Origin: Trachelipus rathkii
Taxonomy: Eukaryota > Arthropoda > Malacostraca > Isopoda > Trachelipodidae
Length of the DNA: 21,904 nucleotides
Direction of reading: 5' to 3'
Assembly (NCBI GenBank): GCA_015478945.1
Contig: JABUQX010014712.1
Span: 1-21,904, forward strand
The notes under the pieces are model-generated. The model was not told where the DNA came from. It searched no databases and saw only the letters and a program-made list of their open reading frames with translations. Positions within the stretch are counted from its first letter, which is position 1. Each line of letters begins with the position of its first letter. Of the stretch, positions 9,301 through 18,570 are shown one piece after another. The translations under genes and the position numbers were made by a program.

Positions 9301-9989
9301 TTTATCCCCACCCAGCGATTTGCTTACAAAAACAGTTTGTTATTTTTATTTTTAATTATTTTAATTTGTTAAAGATCAATCAAATCTGAAAGAGTTTTTC
9401 TCTGTTTATTTGGTTGTATTCTTCAAAAGTAATAAGTTTAATATTGTGACACAGTGTTGATTTGTTCAAAAATCCCCTAACGCCTACACCCACACCACCC
9501 ACACACAACAGTACACGAGTTCGTAGCGGAGACACACAACGGAACAAATATTTAGCAGAAACATAAAGAAAATAGAACAAAAAAAGAACACCCAAACAAA
9601 AAAAAAAAACTCAAGATAACTGCAGTTCCCTCCCTACAAAAACCCCACCCCCCCACACCCCCACACACACACGATCTCTCTCCTCATCTCAAAAAAAAAA
9701 AAATACAAAAAAAAAAAAATACTACAATAAAAATTTTCTTCACAAAAATCACAAAAATCCTATAACCATCTTCTCTCAACTCCCATAAAAAAAAAATACA
9801 AAAGAATCAAGGAACAATTCTCATCAAATCAAATCTCATCAAATCAAAGACCCTCTCATCATCAGTCGATCATTGCTTCCTCACATCATCTCATCTCACA
9901 GTTACTCACACATCAAAAAAAAAACAAAAGATAAACAAATACATCCAACAACACAACAAATAGCATACATTCTCTATCAATCTCACTCA
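9301..9989. repeat. A/C-rich low-complexity DNA
   Basis: The plus strand is rich in A and C, with several A runs (for example 9597-9610, 9691-9718) and CA/CCA runs (9640-9675). No credible coding frame is present. It is the start of a long low-complexity domain reaching 14225. Confidence 0.75.
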
Positions 9990-10502
9990 TAATCAAATCT
10001 CTCATCTGTCTCCTCCTCTCTCGTCTCGTCCTCGTCTATCTTCTCTCTCTTCAACTCATACGAATTACGTCTCTTTTTTCTCTTCTCTCTTCTGTCTCTC
10101 TCCTTTCTCTCTCTTCTTCTCCTTCTCTCTTTCTTTCCTCTCTCCTCTCTTTCCTCTCTCTCTCTCGTTCTCTCTCGGATCTCACTCTTTCTCTTCGCTC
10201 TCTCATCTCTCTGCTCTCGTCTCTCACTCGTCTCTCTCTTCTATCTCTCATCTCCGAACTCCTGACCCTCTCTCTCTCTCACTCTATTCTCCTCCTCTCT
10301 TCGTATCTGTCTCTCTCTCTTCTTCTTTTCATCGCTCTTTGACAAACTGTCATCGAAATCTTCACATCTAGGCCTTATCTTCTCATCTTCTCATCTCTCC
10401 GGCATGTGGGCCGCCCTGCCTCGACCTCTACGCCCTTATAACAACTACATCCTCACATACCTAAAATTTATACATAAAAGAGGAGTTTAATTTGCAACTC
10501 GT

Positions 10503-10541
<39 letters not shown>

Positions 10542-10668
10542 CTCTCTCTCTCTCGTCTGTTCTCTTACCTCTCCCTCTATCAAATCTCAAAAAATATAGA
10601 CTCTCTCTCTCTCTTCTCTCTCTCTTCTCTCTCGTAAAGCGACCTACGTCTCTCTCTCCTCTCTCTCA

Positions 10669-10701
<33 letters not shown>

Positions 10702-11135
10702 TTCTCTCTTCTCTGATCCCTCTCCTCCTCTCTCTCTTCTTCTCTCTCGTCTATACTCTCTCTCTCTCTTCTATCTTCTCTCTCTCTCTCTCCGCTCTCT
10801 CCTCTCAACGGTCTCCTCTTCCTCTGACTGGCGCTTTCTAGCCCCCTCTGTTTTTCCCCTGTCCCTCCTTGCTTTTCCCATGGGCCTCCCCCTTCTCCTT
10901 CTTTGCCTCTTTTCTCCTGCTTCACTCCCCACTTTTTTTTCCTTTTCCTTCTCTCTTCCGTTCTTTTCTTCTTTTTTTTTACTTCTTCACATTTCTTTTT
11001 TTTTCCTTCCTTTTCTTTTTGGGCTCCCTCTTCTTTTGGTTCTCCCCTCCTTCTCTTTCTCTCTGTCTCGTCCGTCTTCCCCTTTCTCCGTTCTTGCCCC
11101 CAGCTGCTTCTCCCTCTTTTTGGGTCGCTTCGAAA
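9990..11135. repeat. (CT)n / polypyrimidine tract
   Basis: The plus strand is almost entirely T and C, with clean (CT)n runs such as 10503-10535 and 10678-10701, becoming T-rich with T runs at 10930-11030. Roughly 100 bp near 10370-10500 is more complex. Frames here encode only Ser/Leu/Phe on plus or Arg/Glu on minus and are repeat translations. Confidence 0.9.
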
Positions 11136-11640
11136 AAAAATATTAATAAATTAAAAAAAATTTACAAATCAAAACAAATAAATAAAACACAATAAAACAT
11201 AAAAACCTGAAAAACCATTACAAAAAATTTGAAGAATATAATCCGAATTCTTAGAAAATCACACAGATCAGATAAATTATACACGATTAATATGGTAATA
11301 CAAGAAAAACCCCCACCTAAAAAAAAAAAAAAAAAGAACTAAAAAAAAAAACACAAATTAGATACAAGAAAAAAAAAAAAAAAACTAAATAAAAAAAAAA
11401 AAAAAAAAAAAACAAAACCAAAAAAAAAGAAGTAACTAACAGAAAACAATGAAAAATCATCAATTAATCCGCAAGATAGAAAAAAAAAAACATATAAAAA
11501 TATAAAACAAAAAACAAAACTTACCAACATATAAAAAAAAAAAACAAAGAGGAAAAAAAGAAAAAAAAAAAAAAAAAACAAAAAAAAAAAAAGAATATCA
11601 AACATCAACATTCCAAAACCAATCAGAACGTAAAATCTCT
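11136..11640. repeat. A-rich low-complexity tract
   Basis: About 500 bp with many A homopolymers of 8-20 bases on the plus strand (for example 11320-11335, 11390-11411, 11556-11591). It contrasts sharply with the pyrimidine tracts on either side. The poly-Phe frame on the minus strand is not a gene. Confidence 0.9.
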
Positions 11641-12060
11641 ACACAAATCCTCGCTGGTTACCTTTTCCTTCTTTTTTTCCGGTTTTCTCTTTTTTGCCCC
11701 TCCTCTTTTTCTACTTTCTATTCTTTCTGGTGACCTTCTGCACAGACGTACAACTAAAAAAAATATTAAAAAATTTCCTTCCTACACCAAGAAAAAAAAA
11801 CTTCTGCCGCTCTTAGCCAACGCACTAGGCTTGTCTTATCATCACACGCTTCTATCGTCATCAACCAAAGAGTGTAAAAAACGATAAACCAACCAACAGC
11901 ATGAGCCTGTAGACGTTCGCACTGCATAGAAAGACTCGATGATGATGAGTAGGTATATGGATATAGCGTGTACGAGATATGTTTAACTCCATCTAAGGAG
12001 GGGTCGTTGAGTTGATACCTGAATGCATATCGAGACTCGTAGTTTTGGTGCGCGTAGTGG
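11641..12060. other. higher-complexity island inside the low-complexity domain
   Basis: From about 11,800 to 12,060 the base composition becomes balanced (for example around 11,820-11,870 and 11,930-12,060). No open frame or known element is recognised. It may be a remnant of the DNA that the microsatellites expanded into. Confidence 0.4.
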
Positions 12061-13457
12061 TGGGCGTCGTATACAGTTCTGCTCTCTCTATCCTCCTACC
12101 CATACCTACTCCCATCTCTCGTTCCTCTCTCGCTCTCTTCTCATCATCCTAGTCTCCCTCTCATCCTCTCACTGTCGTCTCCTCTCTCCTTTCCTTCGTC
12201 TTCTTCTTCATATCTCTCTCTATCTATAAAAACAATCTACACACTCTCCTACAAAATACTCTATCAAACTCACTACGTAAAAGCCTCTCTACTACCTCTG
12301 ACAGCCTTTCTTCCTCTTCTCTTCTCTCTCTCCTTCTCTTCTCTCTTCTTCCTTCTTCTCTCTCTTCTCCTCAGCTTCCTCTGAAATATTATTGCATCTG
12401 TTTTTCATTTCTTCTAAAAGTCTCTACTCATCGGTCTTTTCTCTCTTCTCTCAAAAGAACACTTCTCTTCTCTCTCCTCTCCTTCCCGGTCTCTCTTCTC
12501 CTCCTCTTTTCTCTCACGTGATATCATATTTTCCATAATTCTCTCACGTCTCGTCTTTTAATTTGATGTCTTCTTCTCAATTCTCAAAAAACAAGGAAAA
12601 AAATCGATCGTCACCTCTTTCTCTCTTCTCGTCTGTCTCTCAGATTCTCTCATCACCTCGTCTCTATCCATCACCCACCTCATCGCTGTTCTCCTTCGTC
12701 AGTCTAGACTGGTGCTTGCCTCGGCCTCCTCGTGTCGCCAGCTCTCTCTTTGCGTTTCATCCCTCTCCTGCTCTTCTCACTCTCCTCTCTCTCTCTTTCC
12801 ACGTCTTTCTTTTAATTTGAGTCTCAAGATCTTGATCGCTCTTCTCTACTTCTCTCTCACATCTTCAACACTCTCAAAAATGTCGGTGTGCTCTATTATC
12901 TCATACATGTTCAACTCTTCTCAATATGCACATATCCATCCATATTTATTATAAAACAATCAACTCGAAGAGTCTCTCATCCTGTAACTCTCTCTCTTCT
13001 TCTCTCTTCGATCTGCCTCAGTCTCCCTATCCTCTCTCAATCTCTCAAGAGTTGCATTGTCATCGGCTTTGTCATCTTTATGCTTATCGTCTATTATAAT
13101 CATTTAGTCTCCTATTTATTCCTTTATCGTCTCTCTCTCCTCCTCTCTCCTCCTCTCTCTCTCAACTCTCTCTCTGTCCTCTCTCTCTCTCTAATTCTCA
13201 CACATCCTCTCTCTCTCTGCTCTCTCTCTCATCTCTCGTTCTCTCTCTCTCGTCTCTCTCTCTCTCTCTCCGCTCTCTCTTCCTCTCTCCAAATCTCTCT
13301 CTCTCTCTCTCTGCGTCTCTCCTCTTGTCTCTCTCTCTCTCTCTCTCTCTCATACAATCTCTCCTGCGTTTCTTCATCAACTCATTCATCGATTCATAGC
13401 AATCTAATTTCTCCTGAAATCCTCTTCTTCTCTCTATCTCTCTCTCGCTATCTCTCC

Positions 13458-13489
<32 letters not shown>

Positions 13490-14225
13490 TCTCTCTCTCT
13501 CTCTCTCTCCTCTTTCTCTCTCCTCCTCTCTGGCTCCCAATACTCGCTCTCTCGTCTCTCTCTCGTCTCTCTCTCTCTCTCTCTCTCTCTCTCCTTCTCT
13601 CGTCTCTCTCATCTCTCTCTCTCCCTCCAGTCTCTTTCTACCCGTCTCCATCGGAGTTGATTCTCTTCTCTCTCTCTCTCTGCCGTCTCCGTCTGAACGA
13701 TCTCGTCTCGTCTCTCTCTCTCTCTCTCTCTGCCTCTCTATCTCATCTCTCTCCCTCTCTTCTCTCTCTCTCTATATATCATCATCAAATCATCATCTCT
13801 CTCACTCCTCTCATCAAGTCACCTCACAATCTCTCCTCTCAACATCTATTCCTCTCTCTCTCGCTTCTCCCGGCTCTCTCTCTTCGCTCCTACCATTCAA
13901 TCCTCTCACCATCTCCATCAATCAAAATCTCTACAAAATCCTTCAAAACATCTCTCACTCTCCATCTCGAATCTCTCAATCTCATGCATCTCTCAAATCA
14001 AATCCATCATCTCTCTCATCCTCAATCTCTACATCTCTCATACATCTCTCTCACAAATCTCTATCCTTCGTCTCTATCTCTCCTCCTCTCTTCTCTGTCA
14101 CCTCTCATCCATCCTCTCTCTCTATCATCTCCTCATCTCTTCTTCTCTCAAAATCATCTCATTCCCAATCTCATCAAATCATCAAATCTCTCTCTCTCTC
14201 CTCTTAACTCATCCTTTATCTCTGA
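12061..14225. repeat. (CT)n / polypyrimidine tract, second block
   Basis: More than 2 kb of plus-strand T/C-rich sequence with many (CT)n and TCTC runs (densest 13130-13760), breaking into TCATC and CATCTC motifs toward 14200. A 439-codon plus frame (12888-14207), mostly Ser and Leu, and minus frames of Arg/Glu are produced by the repeat, because a CT repeat has no stop codon in any frame. Confidence 0.92.
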
Positions 14226-14592
14226 TTCATGAGGTGCAACGATCAACCAGAGCACAGATCTTATGAATGTTGAAATTCCTCGATTTGAAATTGAATTTTG
14301 CTTATTGTTTCTTCTCTTTGAGCTTAGTGATGAAAGATGGAATCGAATGATTCTAGAAAAATTCAAAGAGAGAATTAGAATATCACAACCATTTGTGTAA
14401 TTATGAAAAGATAAGATTAGTTTAGTTTTAGAACAACCCAAATTTATCTCATCTTTAAAGTTCGCCTTTAACCTTTTAAACCTTTTATTGACTTAAGTTA
14501 AGATACACTTATTTAAATAGCTAGAATATTTTTAACCTGCAAGATTTAAACTAGATATTCTTACAATCATTAAGCTGCTCTACTTAAAGAAA

Positions 14593-14595
<3 letters not shown>
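14226..14595. other. spacer without a recognisable feature
   Basis: Mixed AT-rich sequence between the CT domain and a TA array. A 95-codon minus frame (14154-14441) runs into the CT repeat and shows no motif. No feature is supported. Confidence 0.45.
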
Positions 14596-14646
<51 letters not shown>

Positions 14647-14661
14647 ATTATATATAATATT

Positions 14662-14727
<66 letters not shown>

Positions 14728-14749
14728 TTATATATATATAATATTTATA

Positions 14750-14813
<64 letters not shown>
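14596..14813. repeat. (TA)n microsatellite
   Basis: About 218 bp of TA with a few TTATATAA interruptions; the final 55 bases are perfect. It forms the left boundary of the transposase fragment. Confidence 0.95.
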
Positions 14814-14818
<5 letters not shown>

Positions 14819-14928
14819 AAACCCATGCAAAAACCTATTTAGATATTTATATTAAACAGACCCCATTTTTCTAGCAGTTTGTGTCCATAAGACGTTAGTG
14901 TAGTGTTGAATTTTTCCCTAAGTTAAAG

Positions 14929-15186
14929 ATGAATTTATATGACTTGTTTGAGGTATGTAATGATGATTCGACTTTACTAGCGTTTTTGCAGCATTTTAAG
15001 TTGATTTTAGAACTAAAGATTTGTGATAAATGTAATTGCGAGTGTTCCATAACGAAAATTGCCAACAAATTTAAATTTCTACTGTAAAGTACAGAATGCT
15101 GGTTGTGTCCGATATACCGGTTTCACTACTAAAAATTCAGTTGGCTTTTCAAATATAAGACCTCTTTACAAGGATGCATTTTTTAG
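14929..15186 (+). pseudogene. transposase N-terminal fragment, possibly ISXO2/Merlin-like
   Basis: From the ATG at 14929 a 52-codon frame begins 'MNLYDLFEVCNDDSTLLAFL' and ends at TAA 15085-15087. It contains Cys-x2-Cys-x-Cys-x-Cys at residues 32-39. A +1 shift at about 15077 opens a second frame starting 'FYCKVQNAGC' that runs into the TA array without a stop. Together they look like the short helical N-terminus plus zinc-ribbon (C-x2-C, then C-x6-C) that precedes the DDE domain of ISXO2/IS1595-Merlin type transposases, where 'L-x-x-F-L-Q' is followed by a zinc ribbon. The catalytic domain is absent, cut off by (TA)n at 15187. The family assignment is from general pattern only and is tentative. 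Confidence 0.4.
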
Positions 15187-15428
15187 CTTATATATATATA
15201 GTATATATATATTATATATATATATTATATAGTATATATATATATTATATATATTATATATATATTATTATATATATATAGTATAATAGTATATATATAT
15301 TATATATATATAAGTATAAATATATATATAGTATATTATATATATAATATATATATAAGTATATATATTTTATATATATATATTACTATATATATATATA
15401 GTATATATATATATATATATGATATATA

Positions 15429-15475
<47 letters not shown>
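15187..15475. repeat. (TA)n microsatellite with TATAGTATA variants
   Basis: About 290 bp of TA repeats with interspersed AG interruptions. It ends 8 bp before the left pseudo-LTR of the Penelope-like element. Confidence 0.95.
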
Positions 15476-15476
<1 letters not shown>

Positions 15477-15482
15477 CAGTTG

Positions 15483-15711
15483 TAAACCCTTTGGCATAAA
15501 GCAAACTATAACTTAAAATGAATTTATTGAAACACTTTAACACAAATTAAAAACAAGTTAAAATTCTGTTTTCCATGAGTTTTAATGGTATAAAATGCAG
15601 TAGTCTTTCGCTTCATTTACGAAGCCTCTTCAGCTGCTTGTATGTTTCAAATACCAACTCTGGAAAACGACTGCTGAGAATATTTCAAAGAATCTTGTAG
15701 TGAATTTTTAT
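15483..15711 (-). repeat. PLE pseudo-LTR, 3' copy
   Basis: This 229-bp direct repeat matches 18342-18570 with 6 differences (position offset 2859). All six lie in the last 60 bp (plus-strand coordinates after about 15653). It contains a complete hammerhead ribozyme on the minus strand. Confidence 0.95.
15586..15656 (-). ncRNA. type I hammerhead ribozyme, 3' pseudo-LTR copy
   Basis: On the minus strand the core CUGAAGA (15633-15627), stem II with loop GUAAAU (15626-15610) and GAAA (15609-15606) are in the required order. Stem III is tiny: GA-C after GAAA, closing to U-A before the cleavage site, which is predicted between the nucleotides at 15601 and 15600. Helix I is formed by GCAG (15637-15634) with CUGC (15600-15597). 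An internal loop of 13 and 5 nt follows, and then UGGUAU (15656-15651) pairs fully with AUACCA (15591-15586). Stem II has one extra G. Hammerheads with minimal stem III are known from PLE pseudo-LTRs. Cleavage is predicted, not shown. Confidence 0.85.
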
Positions 15712-15860
15712 TTTTCATGAATGATGACACGGGCAGTTTTCTGGATAAATAGATTCGTCCGTTGGATTTTTTGTTGAGTGAGGTCGAAAATAACTTTTGA
15801 TGAATTGGTCAATTTGCTATAAATTGATGTACAAAAAAAAACATATATGAAAATTTAAGA
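15712..15860 (-). other. PLE 3' non-coding region
   Basis: 150 bp between the stop codon of the GIY-YIG frame and the 3' pseudo-LTR. No further open frame or structure is obvious. Confidence 0.5.
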
Positions 15861-16265
15861 TTAGTGGTTTATATTTTGAGGATGTTTTTCAACGTATAAT
15901 TGTTCAATTTTTTTGATAGTTGGAGAATTAAATTTTAAAAGTTTGTGTTGTAAATAATCTAATTTATGTTCGCCTTGCATATTGTTGAAATTGTTGAAAT
16001 TGTGTATGCAATAGGTTTCAATTAATTTTCTTTTTTGATGGTTGGAGATGTTGATTAAATTTTGCATGGAATTAATGTTGATAGAGTGGTTGGATTGTGA
16101 TCTGTGTGTGGTTAGTGATGAATTTTGATTATCTTTTTGTAGATCTTCTGAGTGTTGACTTTTTCTTCTGGTAAGGTTATTTGTTTCGCCAATGTATGTT
16201 TTTGGGCAATGGTTGCAAGGTATTGTGTATATACATTGTAGAGGTTCAGGGGTGGTTTTGGTGGA
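15861..16265 (-). pseudogene. PLE GIY-YIG endonuclease domain
   Basis: The minus frame ending at 15861 is open from about 16320. It reads 'CIYTIPCNHC', then 'TYIGETNNLTRR' (the GIY...YIG pair and the conserved Arg), 'SQH' (conserved His) and, further on, 'KRKLIETYCI', whose Glu is the expected metal-binding residue. The C-x2-C pair in 'IPCNHC' is typical of the Penelope branch. The domain nicks target DNA for retrotransposition in this class. It is in the same frame as the RT C-terminal part (16892-16380), so the disturbances in the linker between them sum to zero. It is not a separate gene. Confidence 0.85.
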
Positions 16266-16410
16266 TGTAAGATTTTTTTTAAAGGAAGAGCATTGGTGGA
16301 AGTAAACGTAATGTTTTTGGGTATGTATTTTTTAAGTTTTTTTTTGTGTTTTTTAAGGGGATGGGGAGGTAGGAGGTGTTTAGAGGATTGTTATTGGGGG
16401 GGGGGGAATG
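16266..16410 (-). other. disrupted RT to GIY-YIG linker of the PLE
   Basis: On the minus strand this is C11 (16406-16396) followed by A-rich runs. With the length observed, the frame reads Pro-Pro-Pro-Pro then a stop at 16380-16382. A C-run of different length by one would instead continue 'NNNPLNTSYLPIPLKN'. A second shift in the A runs near 16320-16345 is needed to re-enter the GIY-YIG frame. Confidence 0.6.
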
Positions 16411-16890
16411 GTATTGTTGTTATAGTATTTTGATCTTGCTTTTCTGTAAGCTTTGTTGATGATGTATGTAGGATATTGTAGTTTTGTAAACGTATTACGG
16501 ATAAGATTATTTTCTTTGTTGAGATTGATGGGGGAGCAGATTCTGAGGGCTCTAATGTATAGTGCGGTGAGGGTGGCTATTTTTATGGAAGTGGAATGCG
16601 AAGAGTACCAGTGGATATAAGAGGGATTGGAGGTGGGTTTTCGATATACAGAAAAGCTGAGGTGGAAAGAGTTGTGCCAAGAGATTAGTGTGTCTAAGAA
16701 AGGAAGTGTGGAGTTTTGAGGGTATTCTAATGTATATTGTATGGAAGGATGTATGTTATTAATGTGTTGCAATATGTTGGTAGGGTCTGTGTTGTGAGGT
16801 AGGGATACGAAAATGTCATCGACATAGCGGTACCAGTTTGAATTTTGGAGTTCAGGGAAAGGAAGGATGTGGTAAAGTTCTGTGAGTTCC

Positions 16891-16902
16891 ATATATATAT
16901 AT
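16891..16902. repeat. (AT)6 microsatellite inside the RT, frame-breaking
   Basis: Twelve bases of AT sit between RT motif B (...LSNIY) and the following segment. Removing one AT unit would give 'SNIYMELTELYH', the expected 'S-N-I-Y-M-E' of PLEs. One extra unit therefore explains the shift between the two RT frames. Confidence 0.8.
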
Positions 16903-18265
16903 TGCTAAGAGTAGGTGATAAAGGGGATCCCATGCTGAGTCCGTTTTTTTTGCAAGATAGAATTTTGGAATTTGAAAAACTATGTTCTAAGGAAAGATGT
17001 ATTAAATTTAGTAAAAGTGGAAGAGGATATGAGAGCTGTATGTTGTTATTAAGAATGTGTTGTTCTAGCATGTGAAGGGTTGTATGAACTGGGACAGAAG
17101 TGAATAATGAGGTGACATCAAAGCTGTAAAAGTTGTGTGTGCAAGGGTTTAAGTTACGTATTTTTTGTATGAAGTCTATGGAATTGGTTATGTGTGTTTT
17201 AGAGATGTTGTTTATGAGAGGTTTTAGTTGTGTTGAGAGCCAGGCTGACAATTTGTAGGTGGGGCAGTTGGTATTGGAGATGATGGGACGGAGGGGGATG
17301 TTGTGTTTGTGTAGTTTGGGTATTCCGTAGAATTGGGATAGATTTGACATTTGTGCTTTTAGTGATGTATGGAGGTTAGGAAAATCTTTGCATAGGGATT
17401 TAAGTTTTTTATTAAAAGTATTAAAGGAATTATTGAGTGGGTTACTTTGTAATTTTGTGTAAGTGGTATTGTCAGATAATAATTTATTGCATTTGTCTAT
17501 GTAGTCTGCAGTATTGAGAATGACTATGTTTTGCCCTTTATCAGATCTTGTTATGGTTATATCACTGTTGTTTTTTAATTTGTGTAATGCAGAATAGAAT
17601 TTTTTCGGGAGAAGATTAGTGTTTTTTGAAATATTTATTTGTTGGAGAAGTATGCCTTTTAGTATGTCTTTATTTAGTTCGGTGTTGTTGTAATGCTTTG
17701 TCCAAAAATCATAGTCATTAATAAAATTTAATATAGGGTCTGATTTTTCTATTGCAAAGGATAGGCCGTAGCCTAATATTATTGTTTCATCGTGGCTAAG
17801 GTTGTAGTTTGATTGGTTATTAATGATATTTGGGTTTGAGTATTTGCACCAGTTACTATTGCGAAAGATTAGTTCGAGTTTTCTGTTTAGGTTGATTTTC
17901 TTTTTTCCCACAAGGTGATCTTTTTTCCTATGTGCTAGTTGTAGTAAATCTGTGAAACCTTGTAATTGGTTGGGGTATAGGTTATACCAGTTAGTTTGTA
18001 GTTGACGAAAGTTTCTTGTACAAATTCTAAACGATGATTTGATTTCTATTTTTATATCTTGAATTTTTCTTTTTAGTAATTCTTTTTCGAAATCTGTGAT
18101 GGGATTGTTATTATTAGTTTTCTTCCATGCGGCACTTGTCATTGTTTTCGGGATAATGAGGTTATCTAGACAATTCTTTATGAATTGTAATTGAGTTTTT
18201 TTAAGGTTGCTTTTTATGAGTTGCTGTTGATATTTTTTGAAAAGTGCTCTAATAGCTTGCTGCAT

Positions 18266-18341
18266 GATGCCTTTGCTGGTAACGGGTATGATATTTATTA
18301 GAGAATAATCTACTTTAGACGTAGTTTGTATATAATAATTT
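18266..18341 (-). other. PLE leader between 5' pseudo-LTR and start codon
   Basis: 76 bp. The coding frame is open across it from a TAA close to the pseudo-LTR border, but no ATG precedes 18265, which supports the chosen start. Confidence 0.5.
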
Positions 18342-18570
18342 TAAACCCTTTGGCATAAAGCAAACTATAACTTAAAATGAATTTATTGAAACACTTTAAC
18401 ACAAATTAAAAACAAGTTAAAATTCTGTTTTCCATGAGTTTTAATGGTATAAAATGCAGTAGTCTTTCGCTTCATTTACGAAGCCTCTTCAGCTGCTTGT
18501 ATGTTTCAAATATCAACTCTGGAAAACGACTGCTGGGAATCTTTCGAAGAATCTGGTATTGAATTTTTAT
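18342..18570 (-). repeat. PLE pseudo-LTR, 5' copy
   Basis: Direct repeat of 15483-15711 with 223 of 229 positions identical. It begins 'taaaccctttggc' on the plus strand and ends 'gaatttttat'. Immediately to its right lies a LINE RT fragment. It contains the second hammerhead ribozyme. Confidence 0.95.
18445..18515 (-). ncRNA. type I hammerhead ribozyme, 5' pseudo-LTR copy
   Basis: The core CUGAAGA, stem II, GAAA and the CUA/CUGC cleavage region are identical to the other copy. Cleavage is predicted between the nucleotides at 18460 and 18459. The only change in the ribozyme is in distal helix I, where GGUAU is GAUAU, so that one G-C pair becomes an A-C mismatch opposite AUACC. Catalysis should be possible but the peripheral helix is weaker. 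This copy would set the 5' end of the element RNA. Confidence 0.8.

Larger units (their letters stand above)
15861..18265 (-). pseudogene. PLE polyprotein: reverse transcriptase plus GIY-YIG endonuclease, frameshifted
   Basis: Starting at the ATG at 18265 (no earlier ATG back to an in-frame TAA), a frame of about 455 meaningful codons carries a basic N-terminal region. RT motifs then follow: SDKGQNIVIL (residues 241-250), FYGIPKLHK (312-320), LRPIIS (325-330), motif A FDVTSLFTSVP (382-392, catalytic D383) and motif B NGLSMGSPLSPTLSNIY (441-457). An (AT)6 run at 16891-16902 then shifts the frame. Motif C YVDD (16826-16815), LPFLDTLI and VYRKPT continue in the second frame down to a stop at 16380. 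After a disturbed linker the GIY-YIG domain is open to TAA at 15861. The total length of roughly 800 residues is normal for Penelope. All catalytic residues survive; only indels in simple runs break it. Confidence 0.9.
15483..18570 (-). mobile_element. Penelope-like retroelement, near full length (3088 bp)
   Basis: This is an RT plus GIY-YIG element on the minus strand, bounded by two direct 229-bp repeats (pseudo-LTRs) 2859 bp apart. From the minus-strand 5' end the order is: pseudo-LTR (18570-18342), a short leader, the coding region (18265-15861), a 150-bp 3' region and the second pseudo-LTR (15711-15483). PLEs form a retroelement class separate from LINEs and LTR elements; the canonical ones combine a telomerase-related RT with a C-terminal GIY-YIG nuclease, and both are present. 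Decay is light: repeats 97% identical and a few indels in simple runs. No target-site duplication is evident. The right flank is a LINE RT fragment and the left flank is (TA)n. Confidence 0.93.

Noticed and set aside
10051..10925. Arg/Glu-rich minus-strand frames that resemble SR-type or coiled-coil proteins
   Set aside because: They are the GA-repeat strand of the CT tract, with no non-repeat sequence to support a gene.
12888..14207. 439-codon plus-strand frame rich in Ser and Leu
   Set aside because: It is the translation of a (CT)n tract, which lacks stop codons in every frame. It has no domain, and the antisense frames are equally long Arg/Glu runs.
13657..14232. 191-codon Ser/Leu/His frame on the plus strand
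   Set aside because: Same CT-repeat artefact in another frame.
16845..17075. 76-codon plus-strand frame
   Set aside because: Antisense shadow of the PLE reverse transcriptase.
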